Shown: in pieces, positions 1 to 9,313 of the stretch
How positions within the stretch are numbered: the first letter of the stretch is position 1
How the letters are laid out: each line of letters starts with the position of its first letter
Assembly: GCA_913051785.1 (NCBI GenBank)
Contig: CAJXCK010000019.1
Coordinates: 1-32,201, forward strand
DNA length: 32,201 bases
Direction of reading: 5' to 3'
Origin: an uncultured Gammaproteobacteria bacterium
GTDB lineage: Bacteria > Pseudomonadota > Gammaproteobacteria > Pseudomonadales > Azotimanducaceae
Translations under genes and position numbers: made by a program
Notes under the pieces: generated by a model
Database searches by the model: none
Told to the model about the DNA's origin: nothing
Seen by the model: the letters and a program-made list of their open reading frames with translations, nothing else

Positions 1-90
1 AATCCGGCGACAGGCGCGGCGATTAAAATAGCGGCGGCCAAGGTGCCAGCGTTCAAGCCTGGTAAAGCTTTGAAAGACGCATTGAACTAG
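1..90 (+). CDS. hupB: DNA-binding protein HU-beta, C-terminal fragment (gene begins before window)
   Basis: Frame 1 reads NPATGAAIKIAAAKVPAFKPGKALKDALN*, the conserved HU C-terminus; followed by ppiD as in the lon-hupB-ppiD order. Confidence 0.93.
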   Translation, partial: NPATGAAIKIAAAKVPAFKPGKALKDALN

Positions 91-114
91 GATATTTCTA
101 GTTTGATCCTCAAG

Positions 115-138
115 AGGGCGCCCAAAAGCGCCCTTTTT
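115..138 (+). terminator. Rho-independent terminator after hupB
   Basis: AGGGCGC (115-121), loop CCAAAA, GCGCCCT (128-134), then TTTT; 7-bp perfect stem plus T tract. Confidence 0.88.
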
Positions 139-186
139 CGTATTTGAATGATTAGACTGAGAGAAGAGATTTTTTAAGGAAAAGAG

Positions 187-2115
187 ATGCTGCAAAAACT
201 GAGGGACCAGACTCAAGGCACAGGCTTCAGAGTGATCACGGTATTACTCATTTTCGCCTTAGTGGTAGGTTTAGGCGCGGCTAATTTCTTTGCTTCAACG
301 AGTAGTGATGTCGCCGAGGTAGGTGGTCAGGGAATCTCAGAATATGATCTTAGTCGACAAACGGAAAGAGAACGGCGGCGAATCCTGAGTCAACTTGGCG
401 AGGATTTTAATCCCAATGATCTAGACAGGAATCAAATTCAACAGTTCGCTTTATCAAGATTGATCAATGAAGAAGTGTCTCGGCAGACTCTGGTTGAGCT
501 CGGCTTGGGATTCTCCAATCGCGCGATCAATAAGGAACTTATCAACAGTCCAGCTTATGGAGGTGCTGAAGGGTTCGATAATGATTTATATCTAGCTCAG
601 ATCACGGCCTTAGGCTATACGAACGAGAGTTTTAAAGAGGCTGTTGGGGTGGATTTGGGGGCGGGCCTCCTGCGCCGATCGTTAGAAGCAAGTATTTTCG
701 TGGGAGAAAAGGAAGTGGATGATGCTTACCGGTTTGTCCAACAAAAGAGGGACCTGGCTTATATAACGCTAAGTTATCAAGAGTATTCAGAGAAAGTCTT
801 CCTTGACGATGACGATGTAATGACGCGCTATGAGGAGGAAAAGGATAGGTTTCTCTCGGAAGAAATGCTCGATCTGGAATATGTACTTCTGGGTGAAGAG
901 TCTGCAAAGAGCAAATTGGACTTAAGCGCAGAGTTAACAGAAGCACAACTTCGAGACGCTTTTGATGCAGAATTGGAATCCAAATTGAGCAGCGCAGAGA
1001 GGGCTAGTTCCCATATCTTATTAGCCTCTACTCAGTCAGAAACCGAAGAAGGTCTGAGAGAAAAAGCCTCTGAGTTGAGAGGGCGTGTGCTAAGCGGAGA
1101 AAGCTTCGAGGAATTAGCCAGAAGTTTCTCGGACGATGAAGGTTCTGCAGCTGAGGGAGGTTCGCTTGGCTTTGCTGGCCGTGGTGTTTTTGAGCCGGAG
1201 TTCGAATCCGTGCTCTGGGCTTTGGAGTCAGAGGGAGATATATCAGAGGTTTTTGAAACTAAATTTGGACTTCACATTGTTAGGCTGAATGAAATAGCAT
1301 CAATCGATATCGCCTCCTTTGAAGACAGAAAAGACGCACTTCAGGAAGATTTAATTGGCGAGTTGGCCAGAGAGAAGCTCGAAATTATGGCTGAAGAACT
1401 AGAGAGATTTGTATTTGAAGAATCGGTCTCTCTCTCGAATACCGCCCTCGAATTCGGATTGGGGATTGAGCGGCTCAGTGGCGTGACAACGGCTAACTTT
1501 GCAGAAAAGTTTGGAAGCGATCCGTTGACTGATTCAGGTCTTCTCAGCGAAATGTTGTTTGGCGGCCAAACGTATGATGGAGAAAACTCCCCTGTAATAA
1601 ACCTCCCTTCAGGTAGTTTTTTAGTCTACCGAGTTACGGAGCGGACGGCTCCTGCAATACAAGAATTTGATGTCGTTAAGAATCTGATTCGAGAAGAACT
1701 TGTTGAAGAGAGGACGCGGGTTGAAGTGGAAAGATTAAGCGCTGAAGCGCTGAAGCAGCTTCAAGATGATGTTAATGTTGGCGACGTTGCGGCCTCGATT
1801 GGTCAAAGCTGGAAAACCCTTTCAAACGTGGGCCGGGGTTTCGGGGAAGATGAGCGGGAACAAGAAATTATAAATGCAGCTTTTTTGTTGCCTCGCCCCG
1901 CAATGGAAAAAAAGGCTTTTGACTCAGTAGGTCTTTCTGATGGAAGCATAGCACTGGTAGCTCTGACAAAGGTTGTGTTTGGCGATAAAAGTTCCTCGAG
2001 TTCAGAAGAGCTCGATCTTTTGCGTCAAGCGGTTGGAGACAGAAATAGATTGGCAGAATATAGCTCCTTTCTTACAAGCTCTGAGTCTGCTCTGGGAGTC
2101 ACTAAAAATCTTTAA
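187..2115 (+). CDS. ppiD: PpiD-like periplasmic folding chaperone / peptidyl-prolyl isomerase (SurA_N-like plus parvulin domain)
   Basis: N-terminal TM anchor (FRVITVLLIFALVVGLGAANFF), parvulin segment SSHILLASTQSETEE...SFEELARSFSDDEGSAAEGGSLGFAGRGVFEPEFE...FGLHIVRL; SD AAGGAAAAG before ATG; downstream of hupB. Confidence 0.9.
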   Translation: MLQKLRDQTQGTGFRVITVLLIFALVVGLGAANFFASTSSDVAEVGGQGISEYDLSRQTERERRRILSQLGEDFNPNDLDRNQIQQFALSRLINEEVSRQTLVELGLGFSNRAINKELINSPAYGGAEGFDNDLYLAQITALGYTNESFKEAVGVDLGAGLLRRSLEASIFVGEKEVDDAYRFVQQKRDLAYITLSYQEYSEKVFLDDDDVMTRYEEEKDRFLSEEMLDLEYVLLGEESAKSKLDLSAELTEAQLRDAFDAELESKLSSAERASSHILLASTQSETEEGLREKASELRGRVLSGESFEELARSFSDDEGSAAEGGSLGFAGRGVFEPEFESVLWALESEGDISEVFETKFGLHIVRLNEIASIDIASFEDRKDALQEDLIGELAREKLEIMAEELERFVFEESVSLSNTALEFGLGIERLSGVTTANFAEKFGSDPLTDSGLLSEMLFGGQTYDGENSPVINLPSGSFLVYRVTERTAPAIQEFDVVKNLIREELVEERTRVEVERLSAEALKQLQDDVNVGDVAASIGQSWKTLSNVGRGFGEDEREQEIINAAFLLPRPAMEKKAFDSVGLSDGSIALVALTKVVFGDKSSSSSEELDLLRQAVGDRNRLAEYSSFLTSSESALGVTKNL

Positions 2116-2227
2116 CTCCTTCCTTCTGTGTGTTTGATTCGTTTTCGAACGAGGAGACACTTCATGGTTTCGGGAGTCTTTGATCGCAATGTGATATAGA
2201 GGTTGAGAAATTAGCAGGAACATCGAT

Positions 2228-2680
2228 TTGAGAGAAGCCAGCCCAGTTGAGATTTATACTGACGGCGCTTGTCGAGGGAATCCCGGTCCCGGAGGTTGGG
2301 CAGCCTTGCTGAGATTTAACGACTTGGAAAAAATAATTTCAGGCGCCGAAGAAGTAACAACGAATAACAGAATGGAGTTGATGGCGGCTATTCAGGGCTT
2401 AGAGGCCTTGTCTCGGGAGTGCGCTGTTAAATTAACGACAGATTCAAAGTACGTTATGCAGGGGATCACCTCTTGGCTTAACACTTGGAAGGGAAATAAC
2501 TGGAAGACTAGTCAAAAACAGCCAGTGAAGAATGTTGATCTGTGGCAAAGGCTCGATTCGACTGTGCAAAAGCATCAAGTCGAATGGTTTTGGGTGAAGG
2601 GCCACAGCGGCCACTTGGAGAATGAGCGTGTGGATATGGCAGCGAATCTGGCCATCGATGACCTATTAGGAGAGAAATAA
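2228..2680 (+). CDS. rnhA: Ribonuclease HI (TTG start)
   Basis: [65 protein letters not shown]: RNase HI active-site motifs. Confidence 0.95.
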   Translation: MREASPVEIYTDGACRGNPGPGGWAALLRFNDLEKIISGAEEVTTNNRMELMAAIQGLEALSRECAVKLTTDSKYVMQGITSWLNTWKGNNWKTSQKQPVKNVDLWQRLDSTVQKHQVEWFWVKGHSGHLENERVDMAANLAIDDLLGEK

Positions 2681-2681
2681 G

Positions 2682-3428
2682 ATGCGTCAAGTGGTTCTTG
2701 ATACCGAAACGACTGGTCTTGAAGTTGAGAGAGGGCATCGAGTTCTGGAGATTGGCGCTGTAGAGATTATTGATAGAAAGAACACTGGTAATCATTTTCA
2801 CGAATATATAAATCCACAGCGCGCTATTGATTCAGGTGCGCTGGAGGTTCATGGACTAACTGAAGAATTTCTTGCAGATAAACCCGTATTCCGAGAAATA
2901 TCGGAAAGATTTCTCGACTTCGTTGGAGGGGCAGAGCTTGTGATCCACAATGCACCTTTCGACATGTCTTTCCTGAATAATGAGCTCAGTCAATGTGAAG
3001 AGGACAGCCTAGGTAACTGGAACAAATCTGGCGGTCTACTAATACTCGAAGATATTTGTGGTGTGCTCGATTCGTTGGCTTTGGCTCGCGATTTGCACCC
3101 AGGACAAAAAAACAGCCTGGACGCACTTTGTCGAAGATATGAGGTAGATAACTCCGGTAGGACGTTGCACGGAGCTTTGCTCGACGCAGAAATCTTAGCC
3201 GAAGTATTTCTGTTGATGACTGGAGGCCAAACTCAACTTTTTGAAATCAATGAGACAAGTTTTGACCAACAAAAGTCGGATGTTAAGGGTCTTGGAGTTT
3301 CTATGGATGCTAATGCTTTGCGAAAAAGTGAAATAACTGAAGAAGAATGGAGAGCGCACAGAAAGCTGCTAGAGATAATCGAGGCCACCTCCGGCCAGAA
3401 GCCCCTATGGCCGGACATTAATCCCTGA
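2682..3428 (+). CDS. dnaQ: DNA polymerase III epsilon subunit (3'-5' exonuclease)
   Basis: VLDTETTGLEVERGHRVLEIGAVEI (Exo I), HNAPFDMSFLNNEL (Exo II), HGALLDAEILAEVFLLMTGGQ (Exo III); adjacent to rnhA. Confidence 0.95.
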   Translation: MRQVVLDTETTGLEVERGHRVLEIGAVEIIDRKNTGNHFHEYINPQRAIDSGALEVHGLTEEFLADKPVFREISERFLDFVGGAELVIHNAPFDMSFLNNELSQCEEDSLGNWNKSGGLLILEDICGVLDSLALARDLHPGQKNSLDALCRRYEVDNSGRTLHGALLDAEILAEVFLLMTGGQTQLFEINETSFDQQKSDVKGLGVSMDANALRKSEITEEEWRAHRKLLEIIEATSGQKPLWPDINP

Positions 3429-3436
3429 TTTTTACT

Positions 3437-4936
3437 TCAGAGAAGGTAATTTACACAGGCCCAGCCAGTTATTCCCATAGTAAAGGTATACGGCAGGGCC
3501 ATTAGGACCATCTGGCCGTAACCCAGCCTAAGCAATCCAGACAGTGAGGAGGCTAGTAAAAACAGGAAAGCAGCTTGTCCGTTAGGGGTAGCAACGCTCG
3601 GTATATTTGTCCCGGTGTTAATAGCAATCGCAAGTTTGTCGAACTGCAGTCTGGAGATGATTCCCGTATCGAAAGCAGATTTTACTTCACCAATGTAAAC
3701 CGTAGCGACGAAAACATTGTCGCTAATCATGGAGAGTATGCCATTTGCAATATAGAAGGTCCCAGGTTGTGAGGCTTCCGGGAGCGTCAAAACATAATCA
3801 ATTACAGGCTTGAAAAGATGAAGGTCATGTATCACGCCGACAATAGCGAAGAAAACCACAAGTAGGGCAGTGAAAGGTAAGGCCTCTTCAAATGCAGGTC
3901 CTATATGATGCTCTTCGGTCACTCCGTTGAATGCGGTCTGTAAAACGATAACCGTTAAACCAATCAAACCGACTTCCGCAATATGGAAAGCGAGTGCGAA
4001 CACCAAAAAAATGGCTGCAATGGCCTGAACAACTAATCGTGCTTTATCTTTAGAGGTCCGTTGTGCAGACTCTTGCTCATCAAAGTCTATGATTATCTGT
4101 CTTACGCTCTCTGGTAATTCACCCCCATAGTTGAAAAGCTTAGTTAACTCTAGGAAAACGCAGGTTATCAAGCCCACTACAAGAACTGGCATGGTCACAA
4201 TGGACATCTTCCAGAAAAATTCCATAAATTCCCAGCCCGTATAGGTTGAAATTAGGAGGTTTTGAGGTTCGCCAACTGTTGTACAAACGCCTCCAAGAGC
4301 AGTGCCAACTGCAGCGTGCATGACCAAACTTCGGAGGAATTTCCTAAAGTTCTCCAACTCTTCTTGCCTGTCAGCTTTTATGGTGGAGTCATCTGTTACC
4401 GAAACAGGATCTTTGGCGCCATGTCCGGAGGCGACTTTATGAAAAATGGAAAAAAACGCGACGGCTACTCCGATCACCACGGCCATAACCGTTAGCGCGT
4501 CGAGGAACGCAGATAACACCGCTGCAATAAAACAAAACAAAAAGCTCAGAAGCACCTTAGATCGAACCGCGCGAAGAACCTTCGTGAAGATGAAGGTGAG
4601 AAACTCTCGCATGAAGTAAATCCCTGCGACCATGAATACAAGCAATAGTATGACGGGCAGCGCCGCCTCCACCTCATGAATGACGGTTTTGGGAGTAGTC
4701 ATTCCCAGCGCTAACGCCTCAATAGCAAGTAACCCTCCAGGCTGGAGTGGATAGCATTTAGTCGTCATCGCAAGTGTAAAAATGAACTCGAGAACTAGGA
4801 GCCAACCCGCTAAATAAGGATTTATGAGATAAACGATTGGATTGATCACAAGGAACGAGACTATTGCAGTCTTGTACCAGTCTGGTGAATGGCCTAGAAA
4901 ATTTTCTTTAAATGATGAGACTGTCAATGTATTCAA
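3437..4936 (-). CDS. nhaB: Na+/H+ antiporter NhaB
   Basis: 499-aa polytopic protein; [65 protein letters not shown], typical of NhaB. Confidence 0.94.
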   Translation of the reverse strand: MNTLTVSSFKENFLGHSPDWYKTAIVSFLVINPIVYLINPYLAGWLLVLEFIFTLAMTTKCYPLQPGGLLAIEALALGMTTPKTVIHEVEAALPVILLLVFMVAGIYFMREFLTFIFTKVLRAVRSKVLLSFLFCFIAAVLSAFLDALTVMAVVIGVAVAFFSIFHKVASGHGAKDPVSVTDDSTIKADRQEELENFRKFLRSLVMHAAVGTALGGVCTTVGEPQNLLISTYTGWEFMEFFWKMSIVTMPVLVVGLITCVFLELTKLFNYGGELPESVRQIIIDFDEQESAQRTSKDKARLVVQAIAAIFLVFALAFHIAEVGLIGLTVIVLQTAFNGVTEEHHIGPAFEEALPFTALLVVFFAIVGVIHDLHLFKPVIDYVLTLPEASQPGTFYIANGILSMISDNVFVATVYIGEVKSAFDTGIISRLQFDKLAIAINTGTNIPSVATPNGQAAFLFLLASSLSGLLRLGYGQMVLMALPYTFTMGITGWACVNYLL

Positions 4937-5121
4937 GCTTGTATCTCGATTTAGTGAAAGCAGGTTTGTAAAGGCGCTATTTTTACATAAATCATTTGGT
5001 AAATCCCCTCGAACTGTACTCAGTGTTGAAGGGACTTGCCGCCCTCTGACTTTTTCCCATTTGCTGCGTAATAGAAGACCTCTTATGCTTGGCCTTTCGA
5101 TAATTCCTCGTGGAGTAGTTT

Positions 5122-5952
5122 ATGTGGCCAAGTGAGCCGGATCTGTTTTTCCCCGATCACGTCGAACCCGAAGGAGCTAAAGACGGACCCAGCTGGTATT
5201 TTGCATTCCTGGGCTCTGAGTTAGTTTGCAAATCGGTAAGTGGCTCTATAGAGCCGTTGAGTGGTGACGATTTCCGCTGGCTTGATCTCGATATGGGTGA
5301 GAAACATTATCTGGGCACGTATGAGCAGAACCACTGTTTCGCAGTGAGAGGGAAGGGCGCCTCGCCAGAAGGTTATGTCGCTTTAGATTTGCGTGGCATC
5401 TTGGGTCGGGTACAGCAACCCATATTTTATTTGAGTGGTCGGGCTAAACAGATATTAGATTGGTCTGAAACCCACCGGTTTTGTGGTAGATGTGGAGAGA
5501 AAACGGATTATCACAAGTCGGATCGAGCAAAGATATGTCCTCGCTGCGGTTTAATATGCTACCCACGATTATCACCGAGCATTATTGTTTTGGTCACGCG
5601 TGGAGAAGAGATGCTGTTGGCAAGAAACGTTAACTGGCCGGCCGGGATGTATAGCACGCTTGCCGGTTTTGTAGAGTCCGGTGAGTCGATAGAGCAGACC
5701 GTCCATAGAGAAGTGCATGAGGAAGTAGGATTGCAGGTTAAGGAATTGAGATACTTTGGCTCTCAGAGTTGGCCATTCCCTAATTCTCTGATGCTAGGTT
5801 TCCATGCTGAATATAAATCTGGAGAAATAGTATGTCAGGCAGGAGAAATTGCCGATGCACAATGGTTTAAGAGAGATTCTCTACCTCAGACTCCGCCTAA
5901 GACAGCAATCTCCGGTTGGCTGATTGAGGAATTCGTCAGATCCCTTGCCTAG
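5122..5952 (+). CDS. nudC: NAD(H) diphosphatase NudC (Nudix hydrolase with zinc ribbon)
   Basis: Zinc ribbon CGRCG...CPRCG; Nudix box GFVESGESIEQTVHREVHEEVG; GGAG upstream of the ATG. Confidence 0.92.
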   Translation: MWPSEPDLFFPDHVEPEGAKDGPSWYFAFLGSELVCKSVSGSIEPLSGDDFRWLDLDMGEKHYLGTYEQNHCFAVRGKGASPEGYVALDLRGILGRVQQPIFYLSGRAKQILDWSETHRFCGRCGEKTDYHKSDRAKICPRCGLICYPRLSPSIIVLVTRGEEMLLARNVNWPAGMYSTLAGFVESGESIEQTVHREVHEEVGLQVKELRYFGSQSWPFPNSLMLGFHAEYKSGEIVCQAGEIADAQWFKRDSLPQTPPKTAISGWLIEEFVRSLA

Positions 5953-5958
5953 AGATTT

Positions 5959-6267
5959 TTATCTGAAGCAATGCAGAGTCTGAAGAACGGGTATGAGATA
6001 CCCGTTTGATCGTAGGTTCCCTGCCATGAATTCGTCTATATGGTGGGTCTCGCCCGACAATACTGACGAAACACGTTCAAAACTCTCAAAGTAAATCACA
6101 ATTTCAGGTGTCTCACGCCTAGTCGTGAATTCTAAGTCTCCATGATTTAACAGAATATCGACGCACTCTGTTCGCCAATCAATTCGAACTTCGCAAGAGA
6201 GATCACGAGATTTTTCGGAAATGAACTTCCTTAGAATGATTGTCTTTATATTTTCTACTTCGTTCAT
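5959..6267 (-). CDS. Small SCP2-like (sterol carrier protein domain) protein, 102 aa
   Basis: IVIYFESFERVSSVLSGETHHIDEFMAGNLRSNGYLIPVLQ resembles the C-terminal half of SCP2 domains (FM.G.L...G). Divergent from sohB, convergent with nudC. Confidence 0.55.
   Translation of the reverse strand: MNEVENIKTIILRKFISEKSRDLSCEVRIDWRTECVDILLNHGDLEFTTRRETPEIVIYFESFERVSSVLSGETHHIDEFMAGNLRSNGYLIPVLQTLHCFR
5986..6006. terminator. Perfect 9-bp hairpin between convergent nudC and the SCP2-like gene; possible 3'-end signal without poly-T
   Basis: AACGGGTAT-GAG-ATACCCGTT; starts 34 nt past the nudC stop codon and lies inside the 3' end of the opposing ORF. Confidence 0.45.
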
Positions 6268-6372
6268 CTATCTCTGGAAGATGATAATTTAGGTTCAAAG
6301 AGGGCATAATAAGCGAAGGAACTTCAAAGCCAATAGGGTTTTGGAGAACATCTCCTTCTACTGGGAAAATTA

Positions 6373-7428
6373 ATGGAATTTCTTTTCGAATATTTAGCTT
6401 TTCTCGCTCAAGCAGTAACCATAGTCGTTGCGTTGTTGGTGATAATTTCCGCAGTAGCGTCAGCAAAAACAAAGCAACCTCGAGAAAAAGGTTACTTATC
6501 TATCACGAATTTAAATGATCGGTTTAAGAGCGTTCGTTATGCGATGGAAAATGCCTTGTTAGAACCCAAAGAGTTGAAAAAGGCGAGGAAATTAGAAAGC
6601 AAGCAAGAAAAAAAAGAGAAGAAGGTCATTGAAAAGAATAGTACTCAAAATGCAGACGATGACTCCTCGCAAATAAACGCTGACGACAAAAAACGATATT
6701 TTGTCGTTCGATTTGAGGGAGATGTCGGCGCCTCTTCCGTGGACTGTTTGCGAGAAGAGGTAACAGCTGTTCTTGAAATGGCTGGAGAAGCAGATGAAGT
6801 GATAGCTTGTATTGAGAGTCCAGGTGGTTTGGTGCACGCGTACGGCCTGGCTGCGTCACAATTGACTAGAGTCAAATCGAAGAACGTTTCCTTGACGGTA
6901 TCAGTGGATAAAGTGGCAGCCAGCGGAGGTTATCTGATGGCTGCCGTTGCAGATAAAATAGTGGCTGCACCATTCGCCCTAGTGGGGTCAATAGGTGTCG
7001 TTGCTCAAGTGCCCAATGTACATAGGTTGCTAAAGAAAAATGATGTTGACGTTGAGATCTTAACGGCGGGAAAGCATAAGAGAACCCTCACCGTGCTCGG
7101 TGAGAATACAGAAGAGGGTAAAGCTAAATTCAAAGAAGAACTAGAAGACGTTCACGCACTTTTTCAAGAGTTTGTGCTGGAAAACAGACCAGACTTGGAT
7201 ATGGAAAAGGTCGCTACCGGAGAGGCTTGGTATGGTTCGAGAGCTATTGAACTTGGTCTGATAGATAGGCTTGTCACTAGTGACGAGTATATTCGAGAAT
7301 CCTGTGCTGATGGCGAGGTCTTTGAAGTTAAATGGAAAGAAAATGTAAAACAAATCGATCGTATATTAGGAAAAGTTTCTTTGCTTTTAGAGAGAGCATC
7401 GGAAGTTTTGGGTTTCAGTCATCGTTAA
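6373..7428 (+). CDS. sohB: Inner-membrane S49 family peptidase SohB
   Basis: N-terminal TM, IACIESPGGLVHAYGLAASQL, SVDKVAASGGYLMAAVADKIVAAPFALVGSIGVV (S49 serine region), GKHKRTLTVLGENTEEGK. Confidence 0.93.
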   Translation: MEFLFEYLAFLAQAVTIVVALLVIISAVASAKTKQPREKGYLSITNLNDRFKSVRYAMENALLEPKELKKARKLESKQEKKEKKVIEKNSTQNADDDSSQINADDKKRYFVVRFEGDVGASSVDCLREEVTAVLEMAGEADEVIACIESPGGLVHAYGLAASQLTRVKSKNVSLTVSVDKVAASGGYLMAAVADKIVAAPFALVGSIGVVAQVPNVHRLLKKNDVDVEILTAGKHKRTLTVLGENTEEGKAKFKEELEDVHALFQEFVLENRPDLDMEKVATGEAWYGSRAIELGLIDRLVTSDEYIRESCADGEVFEVKWKENVKQIDRILGKVSLLLERASEVLGFSHR

Positions 7429-7441
7429 ATAGGAGAGTGTG

Positions 7442-8428
7442 ATGTCCTTTAGAGCATTTTTAGTTACGAAGGAAGAGAACAGTTTTTCTAGAAATGTAGT
7501 TGCGAGGCAATTGAGCGATTTGCCGGACAACGAGGTTTTGATAGACGTAAAGTATTCATCCCTCAATTATAAAGATGGCCTATCAGCGACAGGTAATCCA
7601 GGAGTGACGAGAGTATTTCCACATACTCCGGGAATAGATGCGGCCGGCGTCGTTTTAGAGTCTAAAGATAAAAATTTCACTCCCGGAGACGAGGTGATAG
7701 TTATTGGTTTTGATCTTGGTATGGGAACGCCAGGGGGGTTTGCGGAACGGATTTGTGTGCCGGGTGGTTGGGTCGTGAAAATGCCACGCGGTCTCTCGGC
7801 GCACAGTAGTATGTTGCTGGGAACTGCCGGTTTTACAGCTGCGGAGTGTATAGACAAGTTAGAGCGATCGGGTATGACGACCAAGGCGGGCCCTGTCCTG
7901 GTTACCGGATCAACCGGTGGTGTGGGATCAGTCGCTGTGAAGTTGCTGAGCCACATTGGCTATGAAGTGGTCGCAGTGACAGGAAAAATCGATCAGCATG
8001 ACTTTTTGGAAAAATTGGGGGCTAAAGAAGTTATCAGCAGAGAGGATATGTTGGATGGAAAGGATAAGCCTCTTTTACCCGAAAAGTGGGGTGGCGTCAT
8101 TGATACAGTTGGAGGAGATATTCTTTTCAATGCGGTCAAAGGTTTAAAATATGGCGCGGGATTAGCCGCTTGTGGCTTAGTGGCATCGCCTCAGTTCTCC
8201 GGGACGGTGCTTCCGTTTATCTTGAGGAATGTCAACTTGTTGGGAATTGATTCGGTTCAACTTCCGGTTGGGCAGAAGAAACTCATTTGGGAAAAACTAG
8301 GTTCAGATTGGAATGTAGATCTGATTGATCTGGAAGTTCCGTTTAAGCTAGAAACGCTCTCCACGGGCATAGACCGTATTTTGGCGGGCGAAATGGTCGG
8401 AAGAGGTGTAGTAAGCTTGGGAGATTGA
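7442..8428 (+). CDS. acuI: MDR-family acrylyl-CoA reductase (AcuI/YhdH type)
   Basis: SSLNYKDGLSATGNPGVTRVFPHTPGIDAAGVV, VLVTGSTGGVGSVAVKLLSHIGYEVVAVTGK; typical of the YhdH/AcuI family. The track begins at the preceding ATG (7439). Confidence 0.88.
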   Translation: MSFRAFLVTKEENSFSRNVVARQLSDLPDNEVLIDVKYSSLNYKDGLSATGNPGVTRVFPHTPGIDAAGVVLESKDKNFTPGDEVIVIGFDLGMGTPGGFAERICVPGGWVVKMPRGLSAHSSMLLGTAGFTAAECIDKLERSGMTTKAGPVLVTGSTGGVGSVAVKLLSHIGYEVVAVTGKIDQHDFLEKLGAKEVISREDMLDGKDKPLLPEKWGGVIDTVGGDILFNAVKGLKYGAGLAACGLVASPQFSGTVLPFILRNVNLLGIDSVQLPVGQKKLIWEKLGSDWNVDLIDLEVPFKLETLSTGIDRILAGEMVGRGVVSLGD

Positions 8429-8500
8429 AAGGTTGGGAATAAAATATTCGATACGGGATAGATGATCAAACTAGAGCGAGCAGATTAAGGAGTCGAGGTT

Positions 8501-8632
8501 ATGGGAAAAGATAATGATCTCTCAGAAGAAGAGAAAGACAGCAAGGTTGATGTGATTGCAATCTCAGTCATTATCTCAGCCCTCGTTGTGGGTGCAGTAG
8601 TGTTCATCTCCGGAGTATCGGTAGATTTGTGA
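8501..8632 (+). CDS. 43-aa predicted single-TM microprotein
   Basis: [49 protein letters not shown] (8487-8492) 8 nt before ATG; ends 7 nt before nfuA ATG. Below the ORF-track length cutoff. Confidence 0.72.
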   Translation: MGKDNDLSEEEKDSKVDVIAISVIISALVVGAVVFISGVSVDL

Positions 8633-8639
8633 GGCTAAC

Positions 8640-9221
8640 ATGATAGATATCTCAGAGAGTGCCCAAGTATACCTGAAGGGCTTATTGGAAAACCAAGAGA
8701 CGGAAGGCACCGCTATCAGGATTTTCGTGGCTCAGCCCGGAACCCCACAAGCTGAAACTTGTATCGCTTATTGTCGCCCGGGTGAGGAAGAGAACAACGA
8801 TATCTCCGTCGACTATGATGGCTTCAGAGCTTGGTTTGAGGAAAAGAGTATTAAGTATTTGGAAGATGCGGAGGTAGATTACAAGAGCGATGAAATGGGC
8901 GGTCAGCTGACAATTAAAGCCCCCAATGCAAGGGTGGCTCAAGTGGGACCAGACGCGTCCTTGGAAGACAGGATAAACTATATTTTGCAAAATGAGATAA
9001 ATCCAGGTCTGGCGGCGCACGGTGGCATGGTCTCCCTGGTAGAGATCACAGAGGATATGCGTGCCGTATTGCAGTTTGGAGGCGGATGCCAGGGCTGTTC
9101 TGCTGTGGATCTAACTCTTAAAAATGGGGTTGAAACCAGCCTCTTGGATCAGTTACCAGAGCTTGCTGGTGTGTTAGACGCAACCGATCACAGCTTCGTC
9201 GAGAACGCTTACTATAGCTAA
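8640..9221 (+). CDS. nfuA: Fe-S biogenesis protein NfuA
   Basis: Degenerate A-type N-terminus ([19 protein letters not shown]) plus NifU-like domain with [19 protein letters not shown] (CxxC). Confidence 0.95.
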   Translation: MIDISESAQVYLKGLLENQETEGTAIRIFVAQPGTPQAETCIAYCRPGEEENNDISVDYDGFRAWFEEKSIKYLEDAEVDYKSDEMGGQLTIKAPNARVAQVGPDASLEDRINYILQNEINPGLAAHGGMVSLVEITEDMRAVLQFGGGCQGCSAVDLTLKNGVETSLLDQLPELAGVLDATDHSFVENAYYS

Positions 9222-9313
9222 AGAAAAAAGCTATCTCATCGCAGAACAATCGTGCAGGCAAGCTGGCGTGCTTGGGGGAGCTTCTCTGTTTGCAGTTTGA
9301 GGTTTCGGCAGCG

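Noticed and set aside
2002-2223. 73-aa minus-strand ORF in the ppiD-rnhA gap
   Set aside because: About half overlaps the ppiD 3' end; no motif and no convincing SD, so likely chance.
6203-6472. 89-aa minus-strand ORF across the sohB start
   Set aside because: Overlaps the sohB N-terminal coding sequence and the SCP2-like gene; sequence not protein-family-like.
7567-7956. 129-aa minus-strand ORF within acuI
   Set aside because: Pro/Ser/Thr-rich antisense shadow of the acuI frame.
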